Source of the DNA: Thereva unica
Taxonomy: Eukaryota > Arthropoda > Insecta > Diptera > Therevidae
Length of the DNA stretch: 64,000 nt
Direction of reading: 5' to 3'
Assembly: GCA_949987705.1 (NCBI GenBank)
Contig: OX465282.1
Span: forward strand, 129,228,310-129,292,309
Of the stretch, positions 49,456 to 60,712 are shown piece by piece. Made by a program: the position numbers and the translations under genes. Position 1 is the first letter of the stretch. Each line of letters opens with the position of its first letter. The notes beneath the pieces were generated by a model that searched no databases, was not told the origin of the DNA, and saw nothing but the letters and a program-made list of their open reading frames with translations.

Positions 49456-49590
49456 ATAATAATTATTTTTTGATTAATTTTGGATACATAATTTTTTTTT
49501 TTAATTTAGTTTGGTTTAGTGTATATCTCTCTAAAAAAATTATAGAGACTTAAAATTTCATCAGTATCACTTCAACAACCGATATGATAC

Positions 49591-50401
49591 TTAAATTACT
49601 TCCGTCCAATGTGGCCAGGTAGATTCAATTAAATCATAAAACGCTCTGCCGGGACTCTCGGTGGCTTTTAGCTGCTTGTGTCCATATAGCTTGTAATCAT
49701 CTTTCAGTTTATTCAATTGCACTCCCTCCTCAAGCAACATTTGACCAGCTCTCAGTTGTTTTTCTGAAGGAATCTCAATCATAAAGTTGCCCATAAACGC
49801 TACTCCCAAATATCCCTTATTATGTTCTTCGGTGTGGTTGCCTACCTTGTCCCAGCCGCGACCTTCGTACACAGCGCCATCTCCACCAACCAAGAAGTTG
49901 TACGAAATATCACTCATATTATTTTTTATTTGTGAAGTTTGAATCGACCGACATTGATGACTGCATGACGACTAAAAGGATAAAATAAATTATTAACATA
50001 AAAAATATTGCTATATGTGGATTGGCATACCTCAGAGAGACAGGCAAGGGTGTATGTATGAATTATCACAACTTGACCAACTGGAGTTTCATGTGTCTCC
50101 AAATTTCGTACTGGCAGCACTGCCTTCCATCTTTCACGTGAAACAATTCTGAATAACATTGGTTCATCTTTTCATATGAAAATGTTTAAAAATAATTAGT
50201 TTTTCCGAGTGCATATGTATTGTATAAAATTTGATTTACCTGGCATGTAGAAATCTTTTTCAGCTTGCTTTAAAAAAGCATAAATGGAGAAGAAGATCAC
50301 TGTCAAGATAATGACAGAAGCTGTACTAAGCACCGCTAAATTCCGTTTCCTTTTCAGAAAATTGCATTTTCCATTTTTGGTAAAATTACCAAAATTGTTA
50401 T
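49591..50401 (-). CDS. PGRP unit D: membrane PGRP cassette
   Basis: Exons 50240-50401 (transmembrane, 162 bp), 50031-50167 and 49591-49971. The first reads NGKCNFLKRKRNLAVLSTA then SVIILTVIFFSIYAFLK, a basic cytoplasmic edge plus one membrane helix. The PGRP domain reads LFRIVSRERWKAVLP, QVVIIHTYTLACLSE, SSCSHQCRSIQ, MSDISYNFLVGGDGAVYEG, VGNHTEEHNKGYLGVAFMG, YGHKQLKATESPG and STWPHWTEVI. The first zinc histidine and the zinc cysteine are replaced (I and S); the YGH histidine remains. The transmembrane exon has phase 1 on both sides, so a coding exon must be spliced upstream; none was identified within 3 kb. Confidence 0.88.
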
Positions 50402-50515
50402 CTGTAATTAATATTAATAGAAATTTTTATATGTGATATGATTTTGTACGAGTAATCGGTCACAAAGTTTAAGAAGCTGCTGACACACAAAAATTAGAAC
50501 TAATTGTTTAAACAT

Positions 50516-50805
50516 AAATAAAATATAGTTTAAAAAAAACCAAAAAATACGCTTTTAATTTAAAATGAACTAAAAAGTAAAAAATAATTTTTAATGTAAA
50601 ATTTTTGTTGCTCCAGCCAGTATATGGGAACAACCTACGTTTCGAAATGTAAAAAAGCGTGGGGCTCCTTACCTATTTCCTTATTTTATTAACATTGGAA
50701 CTTTTCGTTAGCGCCCCACGCTTACATTAAAAATTATTTTTTTACTTTTTAGTTCATTTTAAATTAAAAGCGTATTTTTTGGTTTTTTTAAACTATATTT
50801 TATTT
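50516..50805. mobile_element. 290-bp MITE with ~80-bp inverted ends, copy 2
   Basis: aaataaaatatagttt ... aaactatattttattt closes the ends. Inside, aaaaaatacgcttttaattt and aaattaaaagcgtatttttt mirror, then the palindromic core aaaaaagcgtgggg/ccccacgctt. The arms are almost identical, so this copy is younger than the one at 25709. Confidence 0.85.
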
Positions 50806-51191
50806 TCTACTTTTTAGTCTATTATATGGCTTCTACCATAACAATTCTTATATTTCCAAATAGCGGCTAGCAGCCGTACGTCCGCTGTTATTTCTAAACC
50901 CGAAAAGGTGGCTGACAGGAGAAAAGGGGGTTACTTTCTGGGCAGGCGAACAGGGGGTTACTTGATAAAAGCGTATTAAAAAAATTAAAATACACTTTGA
51001 AATCCAATTAGTCAGCACTTTTCCCACCTTGGCTTCGGTGGGACCTCATAGTCTACATCATTAAATGAACTCTAGCTCTTTATGCTACTTGGCTCAATCA
51101 TCAGACTCCTTCATACACTTTCATTTGATACCCAAACCGAGTGGGTTTTAAAGAAAAAGGTAATCGCCATTCCGCTATTTTGTGTTGGCCG

Positions 51192-51755
51192 CTATTTTGA
51201 ATTTAGAATTACGCTACGCAGCTAATTGTATTGTAGTTGGCATACCCATCCATTTGATACCCATGTCGGGGGGTCGGCGAACACAATTGCAAAATTCAGC
51301 CGCCATCCTGGACCCGTCATCTTGATTTTATTTTTTTACAAAATAGTCAGATTACATTGTCATCCAAACTAAACGTGTATGCAAAATTTCAGCTCAATCG
51401 GAAACCGGGAAGTGGGTTAAATTTAACTTACAAGATTTTATTGCATAGTTACAAGTGCAGCTAATTAACACATATCCATTTTGAATTTAGAACTACGCTA
51501 CACAGCTTATAGTATTGTATTTGGCATACCCATCCATTTGATACCCATGTCGGGGGGTCGGCGAACACAATTGCAAAATTCAGCCGCCATCCTGGACCCG
51601 TCATCTTGATTTTTTTACAAAATAGTCAGATTGCATTGTCATCCAAACTAAACGTGTGTGCAAAATTTCAGCTCAATCGGAAACCGGGAAGTGGGTCAAA
51701 TTTAACTTAAAAGATTTTATTACATAGTTACAAGTGAAGCTAATAAAAGCGTATT
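51192..51755. repeat. 284-bp tandem duplication of a dispersed repeat
   Basis: The block starting near ttttgaatttagaa and containing catacccatccatttgatac, gggtcggcgaacacaattgc and aaatttcagctcaatcggaa occurs at about 51192-51475 and again 284 bp later. The copies differ at few positions, so the duplication is recent. The unit is the same family as 25970, 41930 and 62000. Confidence 0.85.
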
Positions 51756-52476
51756 AAAAATCGATTAACTCTCGCTGGGTTTAATTTCAAATAAAAAAAT
51801 TACGATCTCGTATTTGTTAAGACGGAAGACGTAAATAAATGGTTTAATTTTTAAAGAGTATAGTTAGTTTTAATTCCTTCTTCTTTTTTGAATAAGGTCT
51901 CAGACCTGCAGCCACCGCATGGCCCCTCTTCCTTAAATTTGTTGGCCACATTACATGAACGGGTTCAGCACATGTTGTTCCAGACTAGTCGCATAAGGCA
52001 ACTACAGCTTCATCAGGTGGCCACTTTCACTATGTTTGCATGATGAGTTAAATAAAAGTTAGTTGAGTTGTGGTTGCGTTCAATTTTCGACTCGCGTCAC
52101 AAATCACAAACAAAGCACAAAAATGCTGCTGCCAACAAAATTAAACTACTCAACTACTAAACTAGCGTCTATATGCATAATTTGAACTCAACCCAGTTAG
52201 TACAGCTGGGTCGAAATCAGTCGACCATAAATACATAATGTCGCTTTCGACCAGGTAGGCCCATTACAAATCATATTTCCACTTTAAGAAGAATCATGGG
52301 AATTCACCATCAGTATTCAGGTAAAACTATGAGGTGCTTCCGATTTCCAAAACAGCTAATCGAATAAGCAAAAGCTACAATCGAGGTAGCACTATTTGAC
52401 AGTGGCGAGACAACGGATATCAGAAGGAGAATAAACTTTGCTAACAGAAGCTATTTTGACCTTCGACAACATCTTA

Positions 52477-52631
52477 AGGCCCCCATACACGGTCAAATTG
52501 GATGTACATCGAAGGGTGGATGTACAACCAAAACTATCGATTGTGGGCCGGTCGGCCGATCAAAATTCGTTGCTCTTATCGGTTTGATGATAATCTGGAT
52601 GTACATCCAATTTGACCGTGTATGGGGGCCT
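52477..52631. mobile_element. 155-bp PIF/Harbinger-type MITE
   Basis: The left end aggcccccatacacggtcaa and right end ttgaccgtgtatgggggcct are perfect inverted copies, extended by attggatgtacatc. A TTA triplet flanks both sides (52474-52476 and 52632-52634), the target length and type of PIF/Harbinger elements. Confidence 0.88.
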
Positions 52632-52639
52632 TTACATCA

Positions 52640-53203
52640 CGCATTTTGTCTAGAGGAATGAAGTGTAAACTAACACGCTAATCGGTGACGGTGTTTACAA
52701 AAACGGTCAATAGAGAAGGAGATATAATCATGAATTATACGAACTGTACCGGGGACTCGACATTCTCAAAAGTACTAAATTAAATACAGTACTATGGATG
52801 GCACACGTACAAAGGACTGACGATAGCTACACTGCAAAAATAGCGTTAAATCGAATCCCGTATGGAAATCGAAATTCAAGTCGGCCAAAGAAGCTAGACA
52901 TGGGCTCTGTTGAGGAAGGTTTAGTAAAGTTAGACGTGCGCAACTGGAAGGCATTAGCTAGGAACCGAACAGCATGAAGTGAAATTATGGATGAAGTCAA
53001 GGCCAATACTGGACTAAAGTGCTGCAGATGATGATTCACTTGGCATAAAATCCAGGATTGGGATAATTTAACATTAGACTAGCATGACTAACTTTGGAAA
53101 AATGGAAAATCACTTCCGAGGCGTAATCTGACAGCTTTAAGTAGCAGTTTAAAGTACATAACTCAGTTCAAAATTGGAAAATTCTCCTCCCAGAATTCTC
53201 TGG
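52640..53203. other. Intergenic, LINE-like debris
   Basis: Around 52690-52990 broken text such as AKIALNRIPYGNRN and RPKKLDMGSVEEGLVKLDVR on the plus strand resembles the end of an RTE-like polymerase. No intact gene. Confidence 0.45.
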
Positions 53204-53252
53204 TAATTTAAAATGTAATTTTAATTGAAGATATAATTGAAATTGAAAACTT

Positions 53253-54726
53253 TTTTTTATATGAAAAAACCACCTTGCCGAGACAAGCCAAAGTGGTTTT
53301 TGGGGCGCCTGCCCAGATATACGAGTTGTATTCGAGGCGCGGCCGAATGTAGGATTTGTATATTGTAGCCAATGCGGCTGGCTGGAGGAGGAACTTTTGA
53401 GAAATACAAGGCATTGGGAGGCTTGTTTGGCGATTTGAAATATGTGATCGTTCCATCGCAGATGCTCCGTTAAAGTTACCCCTAGGATGTTGAGAGTTGA
53501 GTCAGCCGTTAGATTCTCTCCATCCACCGAGACAGGAGGAAGGTCGGCACAATTTTTGTTGGAGATCAGACAGTGCTTCGTTTTTGTGGCATTGAATTCG
53601 ACGCGGTTCATTTCGCCCCAATGAAGAATCGATTCGATATGCCGGTTGATCGAAGTCGACATCAGTTGACGGTGGTAAAGACAAGGTCTGGCACGTGCTT
53701 GTCTTATATTGTCGAAGGAGTAAGAGAAATTCAGAGTACCGTCATCAGCGAAGCAGTGAAGTGGGTTGGAGGGGATTGAGAGCAGATCATTAATGCAGAT
53801 TAGAAAAAGTGCTGGTGAGAGAATTGACCCCTGGGGAACTCCGGCCGAAATGACATGTGGGTTGGATTCGACGCCGTCCAATACTACCCTGATTGAACGG
53901 CCTGAAAGAAAGCTCTTAATCCAGTTCCTTAGAACTAAGTGTATACCAATACCTTGGAGTTTATTCAACAGAGCTGGGTGCCATACTCTGTCAAAAGCCT
54001 TTGATATATCTAGAGCAACCAGACCAGACTCGCCAAGGCTGTGAATGCTTTGGTTGATACGCTCGGTTAAACACACAAGCAGATCGCCAGTAGACCGTTT
54101 AGGTCTGAAGCCGTATTGCCTGTCGGGTATAATTTGGTTGGATTCTAGATATTTCATCAGCTTTTTATTGATTATTGTCTCCATGATTTTGGAGAGAACA
54201 GAAGTAATTGCTATTGGGCGGCAGTTTAAGGGGTCGCTGGCTTCACCTTTTTTTGGGATTAGCTGAACATGAGCTAGTTTCCAAGAGTCGAGATACACTC
54301 CGGAGAAGTAAGACAGGGCAAAAAGTTTGTGCAGGGATTTAGCCAAAGCTGAGGCACATTTTTTAATTACCATAGGGGGGATATTGTCGGGGCCAGTGGA
54401 TTTATTGACGTCGAGTTCTTTGAGACACATAAACACCTCGCGAGTCCTGAAGTGAACTCCGTCCATTGAGTGGGTGGTATTCTCGAGAGCGGGGGGTGAC
54501 ATAGCAGCATCGGGTAAAGAAGAATTTGCGGCGAACAGAGAAGCTAATAGGTCGGCCTTGGGTTTGCTTTCTGTTATCACTTCCTTGTTGTGAATAAAAG
54601 GAGGTGTTGAGGAGGAAGTAAAATTCTTCTTGATGGCAGTTACCAAGGACCAGAAGTTTTTGCTGCCTGTAGTGGAGTTAAGAATCTTACTTCTCAATCT
54701 ATCATCTATCCCATTATGATGTAATT
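53253..54726 (-). mobile_element. Jockey-like LINE reverse transcriptase, 5'-truncated
   Basis: Long open frame on the minus strand: STGPDNIPPMVIKK, WKLAHVQLIPKKGEASDPLN, CRPIAITSVLSKIMETII, QYGFRPKRSTGDLL, SGLVALDISKAFDRVWHPAL (first Asp), SAGVPQGSILSPALFLI and LHCFADDGTLNFSYSF (FADD catalytic box). Near 53410 one frameshift moves the reading to KFLLQPAALATIYKSY and RPRLEYNSYIWAGAPK, after which a T-run (53253-53260) ends the element. The N-terminal endonuclease is absent. It is the best preserved polymerase in the window. Confidence 0.9.
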
Positions 54727-54800
54727 GCAATTGAAAATGTAATTGTAATTGAAAATGTTATTGTAATTGAAAATGTAATTGGAATTAAAAATGTAATTGT
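54717..54800. repeat. aattgaaaatgtaattgta minisatellite beside the LINE
   Basis: About five units of aattg(t/c)aattgaaaatgt are present. Related text (taattttaattgaagata, attgaaattgaaaa) also borders the other end of the LINE at 53204-53252. Confidence 0.75.
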
Positions 54801-54829
54801 ATAATTGTAGCTAAAATTTAATCGAAAGA

Positions 54830-55635
54830 AAATAAATAATAAATTGTTATATACAAGAGGACGATAATGTGGTTAAATTTATAGTGTTATATACAAATGA
54901 TGATGTATTAGGATGCTGTATAATACTGAAATATATGTACAATTATGCCTTAGTATCAACGTATGTTAATAGTCATCATCATCACTGTGCTCCTTGTTAA
55001 TAGTACCATGTTAATAGTACCAACGAATTATTAAAACATAAGGTTGAAAGTATATGATCCCTCAAGTATTCAAGGAAAAAGTTCTTCAACCAGCGAAAAT
55101 GATGGGCGTATTATTTATCTACATAGTTTTTTTATAAAACAATCAAATTAGATTTAAAATTGTACCAAGTTTCTTGAATAAAACGAATTTGTTGCGTAAA
55201 TAAAAATTGAACAACAGCCTGGAGTATTGTGGTTCTTGATCTTGTTATTTTTTAACTTCTGAAACGTCGTCTTAACAAAATTATTCTCGGTTTGCAGTTA
55301 CTGGATTTCGGTTAAGCTATCAACATAGTTCGAAGATAGTATTAATTTATAAAGCGAAACTAAACGTTTGATTAGAAAAAATACTGACAATAGAATAATG
55401 GTAAAGTATAATAAAATATTAAAATAAAGCCAAAAACGACGAAAACAATAAGGGATCGTGGAACTTATGTAGTAAATATTATGTAAAAATAAAATCAATA
55501 TATTTTAAATAAATTCAAATCTTTATAAAGTGCATTCCATCTTATAATTAATATATTGTAAGCTATATTTTCTATCACAAAAACATATTTTAGAAAATAC
55601 TTCTTAAATAATATTTCTCATTATTTCTAACTTAA
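54830..55635. other. AT-rich 3' flank of PGRP unit E
   Basis: No coding region seen. It should contain the poly(A) site of the leftward PGRP gene. Confidence 0.45.
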
Positions 55636-58600
55636 TTATAATAATACGTCTTCTGCCCAATGTTTCCATCCTTTAATAATTTCGTATAAGTGCTTTCCTG
55701 GACTTGCAGTCTCTGTCAACTGAAGAGCGCCAAAAATTTTATAATCAGCAGTTAAATTGGCAGTCCTCTCACCCTCTTTAATAAATGCTAAGGCTGCCTT
55801 AATTTGTCGGTCTGGCGGTGTAGTTAGGTCGAAATTTCCAATAAAACCGATACCAATTGATCCTGTATTAAAGCTTCTAGTATGGGCTCCTACTTTGTCC
55901 CAGCCGCGGCCTTCATAAACTGCTCCATCACCACCAACTAAAAAATTATAGGCAATATCGTCGTAGTCCTTACCAATACCGATATCTTGAATTGTTTGAA
56001 CACGTGCAATGCATGAAGACTGTGATATTAAAAAAGAAAATAGATTATTAATTTTTTTAGAAGTAAGAAATATTGGAGTTTTACCTCTGTAAAACATTCC
56101 TGAGAGACGGTGTGGCATATAATAACCATTGCGAGAGGAGGTTTCTGCGGTACTAAATCCTCGACTGGATCTTTAGCTTTCCATTCTTCTCGTGTGACGA
56201 ATCGGAATTCGTAATTATCTAAAAATGAGGAAAAATAAAAAATTGTCTTCGCATAAAAGGAATGAAATTAGTTAAGGCTTATGATAAAATTTAAAACAGG
56301 ACGTAATACAAAACAAATGAAGATTTCCACAACTTAGCCCAAGAATTTATTCTCAGTCCTAACTCTATAAAAAACATTATGTAAAAATCCTAGTAAAATC
56401 TTAAAATATATCTCAATGGATACTCTCTGGCCTTGGTAGGAACCACACTATCTTCCCAGACGTCCGTGATACGATTTCACTTTCTGGCATAGTCCTTTGG
56501 CTTTCCATTTATCACACCTAGATAACATTTCGTTATTCTTGTATTCCCTCTTACAACCATTTCCTGCCCCTTCCTATTATATAACCTGTAAGCATAATAA
56601 GCACAGAATCCAATATCTATTCGATCTTCGATCGCCGAAGTCAGGTTTGATGCGATAGCATTGGTAGAATATAACCGTGTGTTGGCCCTCTTCCTTCTTT
56701 CTCTACCATCTTTGCAGCTGAGGGCTTCTGTCCGATATTGAACTCATTGATAGAATCATGGGCAGTCCAAAGGCGCTTTGATCAACGCAAGATTCGGATC
56801 GACGCTCAAAGACGTACGTGCAATACGTGGGCCCGATTACGGATCATTATCTTGTTCGAGCGAAATTACAGATTTGATTACAAAGACCGAAGAAAGGCAA
56901 TTGTCGGAGTCTATTGTGGACAACGAGTACCGGCCGTTGCACCAGACAATCCGGTGGTTAGGCGCAAAACAACATCAACAAACGACACCAACATCAAAAT
57001 ATCGGAAGGATCTTTCGTGACCTCTCCCCATTGGCGCCTGTAGCGGTGAAGAAAATTCTTCCACCATTTGTACAACCACGATCCGCCACAAAGTCCAGCA
57101 CCCGAACCGCCGATCATCAAACAGCCGACGAATCAAACTCTCGATACCGAACAGTCAATTATCGAAGTGAAGACGACAATAAAATCGCTGGAAAATGGAA
57201 AAGCGCCGGGAATAGACCAAGTAACCGCCGAGATGATCAAAGCCGGAGGTGATGTCTTATCACAACGACTCCATGTCCTCATAACACACATATGACATTC
57301 GGATAGTGTCCCGTCGGCGTGGAAGAAAGCAATCGTTGGCCCAATTTTGAAAAATCAAAAAAGGCGACAGTCGGGAGAGCAAGAATTATCGCGGTATTAT
57401 GCTATTTTCGATCGACGGCAAACTATTTACGAAAATCATACAATCGAGGCTACAGAAACATCGAAAGCAAACGAGCCGGAAAGAAGAAGCGGGATTTAGA
57501 CCACATCGAGGATGCAGCTAATGGAAGGAAGAATTCGTTGCGGCAAACGAACTATCGTCGTTTTCATCGATTTCAAATCCGCTTTCGACTGCACCGATTG
57601 GAACAGCTTGTGGAGAGCTTTGAAAACCGAACACGTGCCATTGAAAATCATCCAACTACTCTAAGCGTCGAACGACTCAAGCTCAACCAGCAGCGTTCGT
57701 ATTCGAAGCGACTAATCCGAGGAGTTCCCGATTCAAACGGGTATCCGACAGGGAAACGTCATTTCGCCACTTTGCGATTATGCGTGAAGCATTCGTTGGT
57801 CGACTCGGAGTTCGAAACGACGACAACAACTTCGTAACCGACTTAATGTTCGCCGACGATAGCGCCGTCCGCGCCGACACGGATGCCGAAGCAATGGACA
57901 TCTTATACGACATTTCCCACATCGCCCAGTCACACGGGTAAAAATCAATGAGGAAAAGACTAAAGTGGTCACAACGGACGGATCGAAATTCAGTGTTCTC
58001 CTCGATGGAACCCAAATCGAGCAGGTTCCGATGTTCAGATATGTGGGATCATTGTTTGAGGAAAAGAAAGTGGCATCGACGGCCGACAATCACATCCGAA
58101 TCGGTTAGACAACAGCAACATTCGCCGCACTCAAGTGGTGCATATGGATTACCGAATGTTGATCCTTCCTATTCTTCTTTATCAATCGGAAACGAGGACA
58201 CTGCTCAAACCGGACATCAAGAAACACGAGGTCTTCCAAAAGCGATGCTTGAGGCAGATCCTCAGTGTCTCACTCCGCGATCGGCTTCGAAACGAGATAG
58301 CTAGACAAAGATGCGTTCATCAGACACTGATCGAAGAAGAAATACAAAAACGTCGACTACGGTGGTTTGGACATGTTTGCCGAATGGATTACAACCGCTT
58401 ACCACGTAAACTTCTCTGGAGAGACTGTCCCGTTGACTGGACAATTCAGCGATCAGCACCAAAGAAAACCTGGCTAAAGGATATAGAAGACCACTTAAAG
58501 AATCAACGATTATCAGTTGTTATCGAGGCTTGAGACGTCGCCAAAAACCGGCAAAAATGGAACCGTATCGTGAATAGAATTCGAAACCCAGCGGCACCGC

Positions 58601-59613
58601 CAGCAGCGTATCCGTATCGGGGACGTCTCGCTCGGACCGCCAGTTAACGGTTCAAAGAAGAAGAAAGACAAAGGGGCTTTAGCTTTAGTGTTTCACATAA
58701 AACCGGGTTTTTACGATTTTCTCGAAAAATATAAACTAACAATTAGTTTGATGGTGCAGTTTTTCCTTTTGTCACCAAACATAAGCCCAACTAAATTGAG
58801 CCGTGACGATTCTGCAATGAACCAAATTAGGTGCGTGCGTGTATCGACAAGCCTCACTCCTTACAAAATTGTCCAACCGTCAACTATGAATATCAAACCA
58901 AATCTAGTTTCGTGCATGCTAGTGCAAACCATATGAAGGATACAATCACTCATTTTAAAAGGAAAACTGAACGACAATTAAGTAAGTTTCTCTTACGCCA
59001 TTCCGCCCAAGTAGGTATCACAGTTTATATCAGTAGGTTGGCGGGATCTTAATCATTTCAAGAACCCAGCAATCCCAAGGGGATACTTCCTGGAAACTCC
59101 AACGATAGTTTCACCGAAAAAGGAGGCAGTAACTGGTCATTGCAGCTTGCGCAAGTCAAGTCCCGACACAAAAATTTTTGTGTTTGATTTTTGTAATATT
59201 CGTGGGCTATTCTCTTAATCTTAATATTAGTAACGAGTCCTACACTTCAGATCTCAGATTTCTTATCCTACCATCCAAAGTGTGAAACTGTTGTTGTGGG
59301 TGATTGCAGTGCTATTAAATCTTGAGATTACTATTATCTTAATATATTTTATTAATTTTCTGTTCAAAATGAGTCTGGATTAGTTAAAGTTACAGCAAAA
59401 AGTGAAAATGCATTTCTATATATAATTTAAAAATAAAAACAATATAATTACCTTCAACATCAGTACTATCAACTGCTGGTGTCTTTGCCAAACAATATAT
59501 TCCATATACAATTCCTGCAAATATTAATGCCACCAATCCACTCATGGCAACAATACATGTTCCTTGAGGCTTCTTAAAGCGTTCTAATGTTTTATAGAGA
59601 TTTCCATTACCAC
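55636..59613 (-). CDS. PGRP unit E: membrane PGRP cassette
   Basis: Exons 59452-59613 (transmembrane, 162 bp), 56085-56218 and 55636-56019; the intron 56219-59451 carries RTE copy B. The first exon reads GNGNLYKTLERFKKPQGT then CIVAMSGLVALIFAGIVYGI. The domain reads YEFRFVTREEWKAKDP, AMVIICHTVSQECFTE, SSCIARVQTIQDIG, YDDIAYNFLVGGDGAVYEG, KVGAHTRSFNTGSIGIGFIG, IFGALQLTETASPG and GWKHWAEDVLL. The first zinc His is C, the GH is GA and the Cys is S, so no amidase. Phases are the same as units C and D. The upstream cytoplasmic exon is not seen between 59614 and 64000. Confidence 0.88.
56738..58680 (+). mobile_element. RTE-like retrotransposon, decayed copy B, antisense in PGRP unit E intron
   Basis: Broken frames give [17 protein letters not shown] (shared with copy A), [96 protein letters not shown] and, in the longest clean piece (58135-58533), RRLRWFGHVCRMDYNRLPRK. 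It carries many frameshifts and stops and a 3' end rich in aaagaagaagaaag. Its C-terminal part is complete, unlike copy A. Confidence 0.85.
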
Positions 59614-59639
59614 CTGAAATAGATAGTAAAAGTATATTT

Positions 59640-60700
59640 CAACTTACTTTTACATACACGTATGATTATATAATCACTAGCTCTTTTAGTACTTGAAATT
59701 TTCACTTTCATTAATGCGATAACCACCAATTGTTTCTCCGCACTAATTTAAAGTTTATCCACTTGAATTTGACAATAACAAATTATTAAATTATACAATA
59801 TATATGTATATGAAGAAAAACACGAACAAAATGTTTGTATGTATGTTTTTTAAAAATATTATTGTTTTTAACGTGTTATATTAAAATTGTAAAAACTGCC
59901 CCTTGGTTTTAGAGTTGTGCTTGAAAGAGAGTAAAACATATACTCAAGCAATGCACCAATGCTTAAAATACTCCATCTTTAACTTATTTATAATTAGGGA
60001 TCATCCATTAATTGCGTGAGGCGTTTAAGGGGGAAGCGGTCGAACCAAATCTCACCCAATCTCACGTGGGGGAAAGGGGGGTCTCAGAAAATATCACGTA
60101 ATCTTATTCCTCAAGTAACAGTGTAAAATTGCTAGAAAACTGGGTTAAATTAAACAAAATATGTTTTTGTACTAAAGACCCCATTCGAATACAGACTGCC
60201 GGCAGCTATTGGCAGGTACGACCCAATGAAAGCCACCCAATACTCAGTCTGACTCAGGGATGACGACTTCAGTTATCCGCCTGAGAGGCCGTGGCATGCG
60301 TCATCTACATGATTCCCAACAGACACACAAAAATAGACTCACGTAATTTATGGCTGACCCTTTACCCGATTCAATACGGATGAAGTAGACAATAGGCGAA
60401 AGTGACAGCTAATGCATGCAGGCACTTGTCACTTAGTTTTTATGCGCGAGAAAGCATTTATGAACTCTATGCAAAACGCATGTTTGCATTACTAAAACTA
60501 ATGCAAAAACAGATATGCGCAAACTGCATTACTGTAAGCAACTTCATTTTTGATTTTATTTTTGATAAATCTGTTCCGACAACAAATTAATTTATAAAAT
60601 ATTTTTTAATTGTAAAATGTAAACTATATTAAATATCGTATGGGAAAAATATATAGTTCAGCAAACAAACAAGCACGGCTACGCTTTTTGGCCATCAAGA
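59640..60700. other. Upstream flank of PGRP unit E, no exon found
   Basis: I looked on the minus strand for a phase-1 coding exon with a GT donor that could feed the transmembrane exon at 59613. A GTAAGT occurs near 59644, but the sequence before it has stops in the needed frame. AT-rich otherwise. Confidence 0.4.
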
Positions 60701-60712
60701 TTAATACTGATC

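Noticed and set aside
59614..59700. Cytoplasmic exon upstream of PGRP unit E using the GTAAGT near 59644
   Set aside because: No open frame in the required phase before the donor.
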